A stretch of 64,000 nucleotides of DNA from contig NZ_FNCZ01000001.1 of NCBI RefSeq assembly GCF_900099995.1, positions 620,001-684,000 on the forward strand, given 5' to 3'. The translations under genes were made by a program, and so were the position numbers. The notes beneath the pieces are model-generated. The model did no database searches. It was not told where the DNA came from and worked only from the letters and a program-made list of their open reading frames with translations. This DNA comes from Winogradskyella thalassocola. GTDB lineage: Bacteria; Bacteroidota; Bacteroidia; Flavobacteriales; Flavobacteriaceae. Below, in pieces: positions 9,538 to 18,495 of this stretch; the stretch's first letter is position 1; every line of letters starts with the position of its first letter.

Positions 9538-11955
9538 ATGATTATACGCTTGCGCCTCTTTTTTTGTGTATGTATTTGTATGCTCTCTCATGTATTGGTG
9601 GCTCAAGATTATTCTGTTTCAGGCCGTGTTGTTGACGCTGATAGTAATCCAATTGAATTTGCTAATGTTATTATTTTAACAGAAATAGATGGAGATTATC
9701 TAAAAGGCACTTCTACTGACGATAATGGATTTTTTAGTCTAATTAATTTATCAGAAACAACATTTTACCTTAAAATAAGCTACTTGGGCTTTGAAGAGTT
9801 TGAACAAAAGATCGTCCTAACAGGAGATTTAGATTTAAAAAATATTCAACTAAGCGATATTCCCGAAAATTTAAATGAAGTCACGGTTATAGCCAAAAAA
9901 CCGACTATAACACGTAAGCCAGATCGCTTAATTTTTAATGTAGAAAACACAGCTTTAGTAGAGGGTTCTACACTCAGTGTATTAAAGCACACACCTGGAA
10001 TTATAGTTTCAGAAGGCACTATTAATATTAAAAGTACACCAGCAATCGTTTATATAAATAATAGACGTGTACAATTAACTTCCGAAGAACTCATTACGCT
10101 ATTAGAAAGTGCACCAGCAAATAGTATTAAATCCGTTGAGGTGATAACAAATCCGCCTGCAAGCTATGATGCAGATTCTGGTGCTGTGATTAATATTATA
10201 ATGAGTAAAAATTTGGTTACAGGCTATAGAGGCAGTGTGTTTACAAATTATACGCAAGGTGTTTTTCCAAGGTATAACGGAGGAACGAGTCATTATTTTA
10301 AAAACAATAAAGTCAACCTTAATCTTAATTATAGTTATACTAAGAATAAAATCAATAGAGACCAAGAGGATACGTTCAATTTTTTAGATGACTCAAATGA
10401 AGTAGAAGAGATTTGGAAATCTAACATCAATAGAAACACGTGGTCCGAAAACCACCATCTTAACCTTAATTTTGATTATTATATTAATGACAAAAACACG
10501 TTGAGTCTTACAAGTACAGGTTTATACACTCCTTATTATAAGTATCAAATACAAAACAATACGAATATTACAGATGAAAATTTAGTTTTTCAACAACGCT
10601 TTACAGCAGACAATTTATCTAGAGATAACAAATACAATATTGGCACCGATTTAATTTTTAGACGCGATTTTAAAAATGATGCCAACTTAATGTTTAATGC
10701 ACATTATACCATTTACGATTATAGTCGCGACCAAAATGTACTCACTAACAATTTTGATGCTAATAATCTGTTTAGTGGAGATTCTGAATTTAACTCAATC
10801 TCTAGTCAAAAGACAAATATTATAACAGGTAAAATTGATTACAGTTTGCCGTTAAATGAAACCTCTAGTTTTGGTGCTGGAGTAAAATATTCTAATGTAA
10901 ATACCGATAGTGACATTACAAAATTAGATATTGTTGGAAACTCAGAAGTCATAGACGTTAATAATACAGATGCGTTTAGATATGATGAAAAGGTGTTTGC
11001 TGCGTATTCTAACTATGCTAAATCTTGGGATAAATGGGAATTAAATATAGGTTTAAGAGTAGAGCAAAGCAATATTGAAGGAGAGTCGTTATCCTTAACA
11101 GAAACTAATACTCAAGATTATTTTGGCTGGTTTCCTAATGCCAGTTTATCTAATCAGCTACTAGAAGATGTAAGAATTTATGGGAATTACAAACGAAGTC
11201 TTTCTAGACCAAGTTATACGGACTTAAATCCATTTACATTTTTTTTAAATGAAAATAATGTTGTGCTAGGTAACCCTAATTTGGTGCCAACCTATTATGA
11301 TCACTTTAAAATAGGGACCGATTTTTTAGAGCATTTTACTTTTGAAGTCTATTATGTAAATTATGATGGTGATATTGTAGAATTGCCTCGCCAAAACAAT
11401 ACAACTAATATTGTTGCATACACACCAACTAATCTAGACAAGAAAGTAGAATATGGTTTTGATTTTCAATTCATCTACTCTCCAACAAACATTTGGGATT
11501 TATATTTTGTAACCTCATTTTATAATATTTCCGAAGAAGCTGATTTTGGAGAGGGTTTTGTGAAACAAGATCAATGGTCTAACTATAGTATTTTATCTAA
11601 TAGTTTTTCCTTTTTAAAAGATCAAAGTTTAAGTGCGAGTCTAACATTCACTTGGATTGGTAAAAATTTACAACAATTTCAAACCGTTGAAGACCGATTG
11701 GTTTCTGAGTTGAGTTTATCAAAAACTGTTTTTAAGAAAAAAGGAGTTATTTCTCTAGCTGTTGAAGATTTCTTTAATCTACAAAACTATGAAACGTCAA
11801 CACGTTATTTAAACCAGTCTAGCTCTGGGTTTGGAGATATAGATAGTAGATATATAAAATTAGGCTTCCGCTATAATTTTGGTAACACAAAGCTTAATAC
11901 TAATGAGCGCACTACAAGTGCTGAAGAACGCGAAAGGCTTAAAGATTTAAACTAA
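9538..11955 (+). CDS. TonB-dependent outer-membrane receptor (non-SusC)
   Basis: Outer-membrane beta-barrel protein of 805 residues. The signal peptide is about 1-22 (ends VLVAQ). A carboxypeptidase-regulatory-like domain follows at about 24-105, then a plug-like segment (about 130-225) and an aromatic-rich barrel. The layout is that of the outer-membrane beta-barrel family found throughout Flavobacteriia for siderophore, metal or peptide uptake. It lacks the SusC-type plug signature and has no SusD partner. The gene is isolated, and its ligand is unknown. The 3' end overlaps by a few bases a vestigial coding tail on the opposite strand (see 11952-11989). Confidence 0.87.
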   Translation: MIIRLRLFFCVCICMLSHVLVAQDYSVSGRVVDADSNPIEFANVIILTEIDGDYLKGTSTDDNGFFSLINLSETTFYLKISYLGFEEFEQKIVLTGDLDLKNIQLSDIPENLNEVTVIAKKPTITRKPDRLIFNVENTALVEGSTLSVLKHTPGIIVSEGTINIKSTPAIVYINNRRVQLTSEELITLLESAPANSIKSVEVITNPPASYDADSGAVINIIMSKNLVTGYRGSVFTNYTQGVFPRYNGGTSHYFKNNKVNLNLNYSYTKNKINRDQEDTFNFLDDSNEVEEIWKSNINRNTWSENHHLNLNFDYYINDKNTLSLTSTGLYTPYYKYQIQNNTNITDENLVFQQRFTADNLSRDNKYNIGTDLIFRRDFKNDANLMFNAHYTIYDYSRDQNVLTNNFDANNLFSGDSEFNSISSQKTNIITGKIDYSLPLNETSSFGAGVKYSNVNTDSDITKLDIVGNSEVIDVNNTDAFRYDEKVFAAYSNYAKSWDKWELNIGLRVEQSNIEGESLSLTETNTQDYFGWFPNASLSNQLLEDVRIYGNYKRSLSRPSYTDLNPFTFFLNENNVVLGNPNLVPTYYDHFKIGTDFLEHFTFEVYYVNYDGDIVELPRQNNTTNIVAYTPTNLDKKVEYGFDFQFIYSPTNIWDLYFVTSFYNISEEADFGEGFVKQDQWSNYSILSNSFSFLKDQSLSASLTFTWIGKNLQQFQTVEDRLVSELSLSKTVFKKKGVISLAVEDFFNLQNYETSTRYLNQSSSGFGDIDSRYIKLGFRYNFGNTKLNTNERTTSAEERERLKDLN

Positions 11956-11989
11956 TCTTGCCATTCTGCGATAAACAAGTTCGTATCTC
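11952..11989 (-). pseudogene. Vestigial duplicate of the 3' end of the TolB-like gene
   Basis: Thirty-eight bases repeat the last 38 bases of the neighbouring TolB-like gene (12013-12050) at 34 of 38 positions, 61 bp apart and in the same orientation. Read on the minus strand it encodes DTNLFIAEWQD followed by TAG. The intact gene ends DTNLFIAEWRD. It has no start and is only a dozen codons, so it is a gene-tail remnant. Its stop overlaps the stop of the TonB receptor gene on the other strand. Confidence 0.8.
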
Positions 11990-12012
11990 AATTTGTATAT
12001 TTCAGAATATCG

Positions 12013-13116
12013 CTAATCGCGCCATTCTGCAATAAACAAGTTCGTATCACGTCCACCTCCATTATTTCGATTAGAAGAAAAGACTAAATACTTACCGTCA
12101 TTAGAAAACACAGGAAATGCATCAAAGGTTTCACTATGGGTAACACGTTTTAAATTTTTACCATCAATATCAATTAAGTATAAATTGAAAGGAAATCCAC
12201 GTTCAGATTCAAAATTAGAAGAGAATAAAATTTTCTCACCAGAAGGGTGAAAAAACGGACTCCAATTCGCGTTACCTAAATCTGTTAATTGACGTAAATC
12301 AGAACCGTCAGCATTACAGATATACAATTCCATATCCGTTGGTTCAACTAAACCTTCAGCTAATAAATCTTTATAATTTTTAATTTCTTCTTCAGTTTTA
12401 GGACGTGAAGAACGGAAGATTAGTTTCGTACCATCTGGTGAAAAGAACGCTCCACCATCATAACCTAATTCATTTGTTATTTGCTTTACATCGCTACCAT
12501 CAATATTCATGGTATATAATTCTAAATCACCACTTCGTGTAGAGGTAAACACAATCTTATCTCCCATTGGTGAAACTGTTGGTTCTGCATCGTAACCCAC
12601 TTCGTTAGTTAATTGGCTTACAATATTACCTTCTAAATCAGCTACAAAAATATCGTAGGTATCATAGATTGGCCAAATGTATTTTCCGTTTTTTCTAAGT
12701 GGAGTTTCAGGGCATGCTTCATCTCCAAGATGCGTAGAAGCATAAATAATATGTTTATTATCTGGCATAAAATACGAACAAGTTGTTCTACCTTTTCCGG
12801 TGCTTACCATAGGAGGAGCAATACTATCTGTAAACGTTTCGTTCGCATCCATTATGAACATTTGGTCACACTCAACTCCCCATTTTGTGTTATTAGATTG
12901 AAATACTAATTGTTTGTCATCAAAACTCCAATACGCTTCCGCGTTATCCCCACCATAAGTAACTTGTCTTAAAGACTTAAAATGTACTTCTTCAGGGTAG
13001 ATTAAAGAATCGTATTTTTTAGTCGCACCAGAAGTCGCTTCAGTGGTGGTGTTAGTATCGTTTTTACAAGACGAAAATGTAACGAGTAGAATTAAAATTG
13101 AGACGATTCTGTTCAT
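12013..13116 (-). CDS. TolB-like beta-propeller lipoprotein
   Basis: Lipoprotein of 367 residues (lipobox FSSC) built of PD40/WD40-like propeller repeats. Visible blades carry motifs such as PTVSPMGDKIVFTSTRSGDLELY, FFSPDGTKLIFRSSR and VFSNDGKYLVFSSNRN. It resembles the propeller of TolB but is not in a tol-pal cluster, so a TolB function should not be assumed; such proteins often act as periplasmic binding scaffolds. A TACTTTTG -7-like box lies at 13168-13161 (minus strand). The last 12 codons are duplicated just beyond the stop. Confidence 0.82.
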   Translation of the reverse strand: MNRIVSILILLVTFSSCKNDTNTTTEATSGATKKYDSLIYPEEVHFKSLRQVTYGGDNAEAYWSFDDKQLVFQSNNTKWGVECDQMFIMDANETFTDSIAPPMVSTGKGRTTCSYFMPDNKHIIYASTHLGDEACPETPLRKNGKYIWPIYDTYDIFVADLEGNIVSQLTNEVGYDAEPTVSPMGDKIVFTSTRSGDLELYTMNIDGSDVKQITNELGYDGGAFFSPDGTKLIFRSSRPKTEEEIKNYKDLLAEGLVEPTDMELYICNADGSDLRQLTDLGNANWSPFFHPSGEKILFSSNFESERGFPFNLYLIDIDGKNLKRVTHSETFDAFPVFSNDGKYLVFSSNRNNGGGRDTNLFIAEWRD

Positions 13117-13160
13117 AATTAAAGAATTATAATAAGTGGCTTTTATTACCTAATTTTGTG

Positions 13161-13168
13161 CAAAAGTA
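13161..13168 (-). promoter_or_regulatory. Candidate -7 box of the TolB-like gene
   Basis: TACTTTTG on the minus strand, about 45 bases upstream of the start codon, matches TAnnTTTG. A -33 element is not obvious. Confidence 0.35.
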
Positions 13169-13268
13169 AGATTTATAGATGAAATAAGCCACGAAATATC
13201 GCTGATATATGATTCAGTGATAGTTGGTAAAACAAGTTTCTCAAATAAATTAAAAAATAGAATTCGAA

Positions 13269-14513
13269 ATGAAAAAAGCACTAATTTTATTAGCATTAGC
13301 GGGATTTATATCTTGTAAAAACGAACCTAAAGTTGCTGAAAATAACATTAAAGACGATGTTACATATTTAGCTGATGATAAACTGGAAGGTCGCCAAACC
13401 GGAACACAAGGAGAAGTTTTAGCTTCAGAATACCTTATAGAACGTTTTAAAGCTATAGGAGTGCAACCAAAAGGAACGGAAGGGTATTTACAATCCTTTT
13501 CTTTTAAGCCTAAAACAGATCCACATAGTGAAGTTGTATTTACGACCAATGCAGATAGTACAATTACAGGACATAATGTTATTGGGTTTATAGACAATAA
13601 TGCCAAAACCACAATTGTTATTGGTGCACATTACGATCATTTAGGGTATGGTGGAGAAGGGTCTTTATTTCGTGGTGAAGAAAAAGCAATACATAATGGA
13701 GCAGATGATAATGCAAGTGGAGTGGCGGTAATGTTGAATTTGGCTAGTCGGTTAAAAGTAAAAAATGACCAGGCTGAAATTAAGGACAAAAACAATTATT
13801 TGTTCATGGCGTTTTCAGGGGAAGAAATGGGTTTATTAGGCTCTAATTACTTTTCTAAAAACCCAACTATCGATGCTGCATCTATTAATTATATGATTAA
13901 TATGGATATGGTGGGTAGAATGAAAGCCGATAGCACTTTGGCTGTTTATGGTACAGGAACGTCTCCGATGTTTAAACAAACTTTGAAATCTAATAATGAT
14001 AAATTCAAGATTGTAGAAAACGAAAGTGGAGTAGGACCTAGCGATCACACGTCTTTTTATTTAATAGACATTCCGGTGTTGCATTTCTTTACAGGTCAGC
14101 ATGAAGATTACCACAAACCAGGTGATGATTCTGATAAATTGAACTATGAAGGCATGAATTTAATTTCAGATTACATCTTCGATATTATTACTGATTTAGA
14201 TGATAATGGAGAATTAGCGTTTCGTAAAACAAAGAATGAAAGCGAAGAAACTCCGCGTTTTAAAGTCGGACTAGGCGTTGTACCAGATTATTTATACGAT
14301 GGAAAAGGCATGCGAATCGATGGTACGCGAGAAGATACTCCTGCATTTGCTGCTGGTTTACAAAAAGGTGATGTGGTTCTTAAATTAGGAGACAGCATTA
14401 TAACTGATATGATGAGTTACATGCGAGCATTATCTGTTTTTGATAATGGTGATGAAGCTGGCATTACAGTTAAGCGTGGAGAGGAAACAATAGATACTAA
14501 GGTTCAGTTTTAA
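13269..14513 (+). CDS. M28 family zinc peptidase with C-terminal PDZ domain
   Basis: Lipoprotein (lipobox FISC, Cys16) of 414 residues. The metal-binding residues are recognisable: His121 in GAHYDH, Asp147 in GADDNASG, Glu185/186 in FSGEEMG, Asp213 in NMDMVGR, and a final His in SDHTSF. The last ~90 residues (about 325-414) form a PDZ-like domain (GLQKGDVVLKLGD). A PDZ after an M28 core is common in Bacteroidota. It probably hydrolyses peptides from the N-terminus in the periplasm. It is followed by a strong terminator, so is a single-gene unit. Confidence 0.9.
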   Translation: MKKALILLALAGFISCKNEPKVAENNIKDDVTYLADDKLEGRQTGTQGEVLASEYLIERFKAIGVQPKGTEGYLQSFSFKPKTDPHSEVVFTTNADSTITGHNVIGFIDNNAKTTIVIGAHYDHLGYGGEGSLFRGEEKAIHNGADDNASGVAVMLNLASRLKVKNDQAEIKDKNNYLFMAFSGEEMGLLGSNYFSKNPTIDAASINYMINMDMVGRMKADSTLAVYGTGTSPMFKQTLKSNNDKFKIVENESGVGPSDHTSFYLIDIPVLHFFTGQHEDYHKPGDDSDKLNYEGMNLISDYIFDIITDLDDNGELAFRKTKNESEETPRFKVGLGVVPDYLYDGKGMRIDGTREDTPAFAAGLQKGDVVLKLGDSIITDMMSYMRALSVFDNGDEAGITVKRGEETIDTKVQF

Positions 14514-14550
14514 AAATAAAGCTAAGAACACCATAATTAATATAGAGCTA

Positions 14551-14584
14551 GACCTTGCAAGTTTTAAAACTTGTGAGGTCTTTT
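14551..14584 (+). terminator. Intrinsic terminator after the M28 peptidase gene
   Basis: Arms 14551-14565 and 14566-14580 pair at 13 of 15 positions and are followed directly by TTTT. The structure lies 38 bases after the stop. Confidence 0.75.
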
Positions 14585-14596
14585 GATAAAAAGCAT

Positions 14597-14604
14597 TAAT
14601 TTTG
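14597..14604 (+). promoter_or_regulatory. Candidate -7 box of dusB
   Basis: TAATTTTG matches the Bacteroidota -7 consensus TAnnTTTG and lies 17 bases before the proposed TTG start of dusB. If used, the leader is very short and the longer reading from 14583 would not be translated. Confidence 0.4.
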
Positions 14605-14621
14605 CATCAAAATATATACTC

Positions 14622-15614
14622 TTGGTTAAAATAGGCGACATAGAATTACCAGACTTTCCATTGCTTTTAGCACCTATGGAAGATGTAAGCGATCCTCCAT
14701 TCCGTGCATTGTGCAAGGAGCAAGGAGCAGATGTCGTTTATACAGAGTTTGTGTCTAGTGAAGGTTTAATTCGTAATGCAGCAAAAAGCGTTATGAAATT
14801 AGATATCTACGAAAAAGAACGGCCAGTTGGTATCCAGATTTTTGGTGCCAATATGGAAAGCATGTTGCAAACTATTGATATCGTCGAAAAATCGAACCCA
14901 GATATCATTGATATTAATTTTGGTTGTCCGGTTAAAAAAGTAGTCTCAAAAGGTGCAGGAGCAGGTATTTTGAAAGATATCTGTTTAATGGAGCAATTGA
15001 CTGCCGAAATGGTAAAGCGTACTAATTTACCAGTCACTGTGAAAACCAGACTTGGTTGGGATCACGATTCTATTAAAATTGTTGAGGTTGCAGAACGTTT
15101 ACAAGATGTAGGTTGTAAGGCAATATCAATTCATGGTAGAACCAGAGCACAAATGTATAAAGGTGATGCTGATTGGAAGCCAATTGCTGAGGTAAAGAAT
15201 AATCCACGTATGCATATTCCTGTGTTTGGAAACGGAGATATCGATACACCTGAAAAAGCGATGTTAATGCGCGATTCTTACGGATTAGATGGAGCTATGA
15301 TTGGTAGAGCATCTATAGGAAATCCATGGTTTTTTAAACAAGTAAAGCACTTTTTTGAAACAGGTGAACATTTAGGACCTATTTCATTAGCAGAACGTGT
15401 GGATGCTGCCAGACGTCATCTTCAAATGGCCATAGACTGGAAAGGGGAAACCTTAGGTGTTTTTGAAACCCGAAGACATTATACGAACTATTTTAGAGGC
15501 ATTCCACATTTTAAAAAATACCGTATGAAAATGGTGACTAGCGATGATTCTAAAGATGTCTTTGCAGCTTTTGATGAGGTATTGGATGTGTTTTCTGATT
15601 ATCAGTTTGTGTAA
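14622..15614 (+). CDS. dusB: tRNA-dihydrouridine synthase B
   Basis: FMN enzyme that reduces uridines to dihydrouridine in tRNA. The TIM-barrel signature LAPMEDVSDPPFR follows the start closely, with INFGCPVKK at about 98-106 and SIHGRTRAQMY later. An open frame extends back to a TTG at 14583, but homologous proteins begin MVKIGDIELP. The TTG at 14622 gives that N-terminus and a 330-residue protein of family size, so I place the start there. A -7-like box at 14597-14604 supports it. No ATG is available in frame near this point. Confidence 0.9.
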   Translation: MVKIGDIELPDFPLLLAPMEDVSDPPFRALCKEQGADVVYTEFVSSEGLIRNAAKSVMKLDIYEKERPVGIQIFGANMESMLQTIDIVEKSNPDIIDINFGCPVKKVVSKGAGAGILKDICLMEQLTAEMVKRTNLPVTVKTRLGWDHDSIKIVEVAERLQDVGCKAISIHGRTRAQMYKGDADWKPIAEVKNNPRMHIPVFGNGDIDTPEKAMLMRDSYGLDGAMIGRASIGNPWFFKQVKHFFETGEHLGPISLAERVDAARRHLQMAIDWKGETLGVFETRRHYTNYFRGIPHFKKYRMKMVTSDDSKDVFAAFDEVLDVFSDYQFV

Positions 15615-15644
15615 GAGTTAGAAGCTGGAAGCGTTATGGTTATA

Positions 15645-16150
15645 GATTCTCGCTAAGTCGCAAAGACGCAAAGCAGGATGAATTTGTTAGTCTAAATTAG
15701 TGATAGGATAGTATTTCTTTTTCTCTGTGCAATCTCCGTGTAACTCTGCGTAATAATTTTCTCGCGAAGTCGTTATGGCGCAAATCATGATGAATCTATC
15801 AATGTTAATTATTGAAAGTGTCATACTTATCTTTCTCTGTGAACCTCTGTGCAATCTCCGTGTAACTCTGTGTAAAAATTTTCTCGCGAAGTCGCAAAGG
15901 CGCAAATCCTGATGAGTTTTTCAGTGTTAATTATTGAAAGTGTCATACTTATTTTTCTCTGTGAATCTCTGTGCAATCTCCGTATAACTCTGCGTAATGA
16001 TTTTTAACGTTAAGTCGCAAAGGCGCAAAGCATGATGAATTTTTCAGTTTTAATTATTGAAAGTGTCTTACTTATTTTTCTCTGTGCAATCTCCGCGTAA
16101 CTCTGTTTAATAATTGTTAAGTCGCAACGGCGCAAATTTGGATGAATAGG
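15645..16150. repeat. Tandem intergenic repeat, about 4.5 units of ~107-123 bp
   Basis: The box AAGTCGCAAAGGCGCAAA and variants recurs at 15655, 15767, 15889, 16012 and 16119. A second box GCAATCTCCGTGTAACTCTG recurs at 15729, 15851, 15972 and 16086. Between them runs TTAATTATTGAAAGTGTC, also repeated. Units are directly oriented and 107-123 bp long. The sequence style (CTCTGTG.. / GCAAAGGCGCAAA) is like widespread intergenic repeats of Bacteroidota and Chlorobi. No coding frame is convincing, and the stretch fills the whole gap between dusB and the permease gene. Confidence 0.88.
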
Positions 16151-16172
16151 TAAGTGTAAACCCTAAACTAAT

Positions 16173-17375
16173 TTAGCTATTAATCAAGCTAGGAGTAATT
16201 CGCTGAGAGGCAATTTTAGAAGCCACAATTCCTAGTCCAAAAATGGTTATTAAAACAATAAGGACGTTAAAAAAGTTAATACGAACAGGATATGCTAAAT
16301 CTGGAGTTAGCATTACAAACTCAAAAGATTGTTGTGTAAATACAATGAGTAATCCAAGAGTAACTCCAATAAGTCCACTCACTACCGTCATTAAACTACC
16401 CTGTAAAAAGAAAATAGATTTGATAGTTTTGGTTTCCGTTCCTAAGTAATATAAGGTATTGAGTGATTTCTTCTTGTCTAGAATCATCATTATAATGGCA
16501 CCAATAACATTAAATAATGCAATGATAATGACTAAAGTAAAGATGAGGTAGATGGCAAGGTTTTCGGTATTCAACATTTTGAATAACGCATCATTTAATT
16601 CGGCCCTGTTTTTTATATTGAATTTATCTCCGAAGGCAGTTTTAATTTGAGACCTAATAAGATCTTCATTAGCATAAGGATTCAATTTAATCTCAATAGC
16701 ACTGCGCTGGTTCTCTTTATAACTAAGTAATTGCTTAGCTAGTTCAATATCCGAAAAAACATAATTATTATTGTACTGCTCGTTGATATCAAATAGACCA
16801 ACATTATTCACATAAACCGAATTATAATACCCTTGAATAGAAGTGGCTTGGCCTTTTCCAACCTTGGGAACATAAAAGGATAGTGGCTTTAAATAATCGA
16901 GAACACCGAAAGACAGATTATTAGAAATTCCCCAACCAGAAACAACTTCATTACTATTAGGAGTAATCCAATTTCCTTTAGTGATCATTGAGTCAATACT
17001 CGTAACATCTTGGTAGTTTTTATCTACGCCTTTTAAGGTGGCGATAAGATTTTTATTATCAGATTTAATAAAAATGCGTTCTTCAATAATTTCGGAAGAG
17101 GCTGCAATACCTTCAATTTTTAAAAGGGATGTATGATCATTTTCTGACCATTGAAACGATTTACCTTCAGAAGGTAATAATTTCAAATCAGGATCTACAA
17201 AAGTGGAAAAATTAAGGCTATAATCCTTTAACCCCGCAAACACAGACAACACAATAAAAAGTGCTGCTGAAGCAATAATAACTCCACCAGAAGCTATTAA
17301 GGTCATAATATTTATAGCATTATTACTGCTTTTAGAAAACAGATAACGTTTTGCTATATATAAAGGGAAATTCAC
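16173..17375 (-). CDS. LolC/LolE-type ABC transporter permease
   Basis: Inner-membrane permease of 400 residues of the FtsX/lipoprotein-releasing family. There is one hydrophobic helix near the N-terminus (about 25-48), a large periplasmic domain (about 50-265), then three helices at about 270-295, 315-345 and 365-387. The start is GTG at 17375 immediately after the rbfA stop (TAA then GTG, no gap), and the N-terminus MNFPLYIAKRYL is typical. Likely role is extraction of lipoproteins for transfer to the outer membrane, with an ATPase encoded elsewhere. Co-transcribed with rbfA. Confidence 0.87.
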   Translation of the reverse strand: MNFPLYIAKRYLFSKSSNNAINIMTLIASGGVIIASAALFIVLSVFAGLKDYSLNFSTFVDPDLKLLPSEGKSFQWSENDHTSLLKIEGIAASSEIIEERIFIKSDNKNLIATLKGVDKNYQDVTSIDSMITKGNWITPNSNEVVSGWGISNNLSFGVLDYLKPLSFYVPKVGKGQATSIQGYYNSVYVNNVGLFDINEQYNNNYVFSDIELAKQLLSYKENQRSAIEIKLNPYANEDLIRSQIKTAFGDKFNIKNRAELNDALFKMLNTENLAIYLIFTLVIIIALFNVIGAIIMMILDKKKSLNTLYYLGTETKTIKSIFFLQGSLMTVVSGLIGVTLGLLIVFTQQSFEFVMLTPDLAYPVRINFFNVLIVLITIFGLGIVASKIASQRITPSLINS

Positions 17376-17774
17376 TTAAGATTTTTTACGCTTGCCTAAT
17401 AAGTCTGGATTCTCTAATGGATTGTCTTCTCCTTTTAAAGAACGCTCAATACCATCAATATATTCTAAGGAGTCATCGATAAAAAATTCTAATTGTGGCA
17501 TACGTCTAAGTTGATGACGTGTACGTTGTGCCAACTCGTGTCTAATCAAAGGTTTGTTAGATTTAATACCTTCGAGTAAAGGTTTTGCTTCTTTATTAGG
17601 GAAAATACTTAAGTAAACCTTAGCCACAGAGAGATCTGTAGTTACATTTACTTTGCTTACTGAGATAATAACACCTCGCAAACCACCATCGGTAGCTGCT
17701 TTTTGTAATACCTCTGCTAAATCTTGTTGGAGTATACCTCCTATTTTTTTTTGTCTTTGTGTAAATTCTTCCAT
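17376..17774 (-). CDS. rbfA: Ribosome-binding factor A
   Basis: Small KH-fold protein of 132 residues that assists 30S subunit maturation and 16S 5'-end processing. Diagnostic features are the N-terminal RQKKIGGILQQDLAEVLQ, the central VSVSKVNVTTDLSVAKVYLS-like strand-helix region and LRHELAQRTRHQLRRMPQLEFFID-like C-terminal helix and strand. It forms a tight operon with the downstream permease gene. A TACTTTTG box at 17807-17800 (minus strand) is a plausible -7 element about 25 bases upstream. Confidence 0.93.
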   Translation of the reverse strand: MEEFTQRQKKIGGILQQDLAEVLQKAATDGGLRGVIISVSKVNVTTDLSVAKVYLSIFPNKEAKPLLEGIKSNKPLIRHELAQRTRHQLRRMPQLEFFIDDSLEYIDGIERSLKGEDNPLENPDLLGKRKKS

Positions 17775-17799
17775 GATGATTATTATAACTAATCATCTG

Positions 17800-17807
17800 C
17801 AAAAGTA
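17800..17807 (-). promoter_or_regulatory. Candidate -7 box of the rbfA-permease operon
   Basis: TACTTTTG on the minus strand, 25 bases upstream of rbfA, fits TAnnTTTG and is identical to the boxes before lepA and the TolB-like gene. Confidence 0.4.
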
Positions 17808-17890
17808 GAGGTTATTTAAGGATTATCTTATTTTTGAGTGTAGAAAATGATTATTACTAATGATAATTTTAAGAATTAAATAAAGAGGTA

Positions 17891-17904
17891 CCTGCTTTTG
17901 CAGG
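17891..17904. repeat. Small perfect hairpin upstream of the epimerase gene
   Basis: CCTGC-TTTT-GCAGG lies 8 bases before the ATG of the methylmalonyl-CoA epimerase gene. It is a perfect 5-bp stem with a 4-base loop, of a kind often found in flavobacterial intergenic regions. Any effect on translation is unproven. Confidence 0.4.
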
Positions 17905-17912
17905 CATAAAGG

Positions 17913-18317
17913 ATGAAAAAAATAGAACATATAGGAATTGCTGTTAAGGACATTGAAAAATCGAATTCACTTTTTAAAGCCTTATTTGGCGAAGATCATT
18001 ATAAGATTGAAGATGTTGAAAGTGAAGGAGTAAAAACCTCATTTTTTAAATGTGGTCCTAATAAAATTGAATTGCTTCAGGCTACTAATGAAGACAGTCC
18101 AATCGCAAAATTCATTGAGAAAAAAGGAGAAGGCATGCACCATATTGCTTTTGCGGTTGATGACATTGAACAAGAAATAGAGCGTTTAACAAAAGAAGGC
18201 TTTACGATGATTCATAAAAAACCAAAGCAGGGCGCCGATAACAAATTGATTGCTTTTTTGCACCCAAAATCAACAAATGGAGTTTTAATTGAGCTTTGTC
18301 AAGACATAAAGGACTAA
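17913..18317 (+). CDS. mce: Methylmalonyl-CoA epimerase
   Basis: VOC-fold metalloenzyme of 134 residues that interconverts the (R) and (S) forms of methylmalonyl-CoA in propionate/succinate metabolism. It has two betaalphabetabetabeta halves, with metal-ligand candidates His6 (EHIGIAV), His76/77 (GMHHIAFAV) and a Glu near the C-terminus (VLIELCQ). Length and spacing match the family. Stand-alone gene, upstream of a tRNA. Confidence 0.93.
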   Translation: MKKIEHIGIAVKDIEKSNSLFKALFGEDHYKIEDVESEGVKTSFFKCGPNKIELLQATNEDSPIAKFIEKKGEGMHHIAFAVDDIEQEIERLTKEGFTMIHKKPKQGADNKLIAFLHPKSTNGVLIELCQDIKD

Positions 18318-18332
18318 AACGATTTATTTTTC

Positions 18333-18363
18333 TTGTAGAGTTTTAAAATATGTAGTAATATTG
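18333..18363 (+). promoter_or_regulatory. Candidate promoter of the tRNA gene
   Basis: TTG at 18333-18335 and TAATATTG at 18356-18363 are separated by 20 bases. This matches the Bacteroidota layout of a -33 TTG and a -7 TAnnTTTG with one mismatch. The tRNA begins 45 bases downstream. Confidence 0.5.
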
Positions 18364-18407
18364 CACACTCTTTTAAATAAGAGTAAAAATTAGCAGCAAT
18401 GTTAATG

Positions 18408-18481
18408 GGTCCCATAGCTCAGTTGGTTAGAGCACCTGACTCATAATCAGGTGGTCCTTGGTTCGAGCCCAAGTGGGACCA
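18408..18481 (+). tRNA. tRNA with CAT anticodon (probably elongator tRNA-Met)
   Basis: A full cloverleaf can be drawn: acceptor GGTCCCA pairs with TGGGACC (474-480). The D arm is GCTC..GAGC, the anticodon stem CCTGA/TCAGG holds loop CTCATAA with anticodon CAT at 18442-18444, and the T arm has loop TTCGAGC. The discriminator is A and CCA is not encoded. A normally paired acceptor end argues against initiator tRNA. A CAT tRNA could also be the lysidine-modified tRNA-Ile; elongator Met is preferred. Confidence 0.93.
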
Positions 18482-18495
18482 CTTTTTAAGATTGT

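Noticed and set aside
12013..13116. True TolB of the Tol-Pal system
   Set aside because: No tolQ/R/A or pal genes are nearby, and the protein has a lipobox, unlike soluble periplasmic TolB.
15687..15905. Small open frame on the minus strand within the repeats
   Set aside because: It is made entirely of repeat units and has no resemblance to a protein family.
15645..16150. CRISPR array
   Set aside because: Units are over 100 bp, both halves of each unit are repeated, there are no unique spacers of constant length and no cas genes.
18408..18481. Initiator tRNA-fMet
   Set aside because: The first acceptor base pair is a normal G-C pair, whereas bacterial initiators have a mismatch there.
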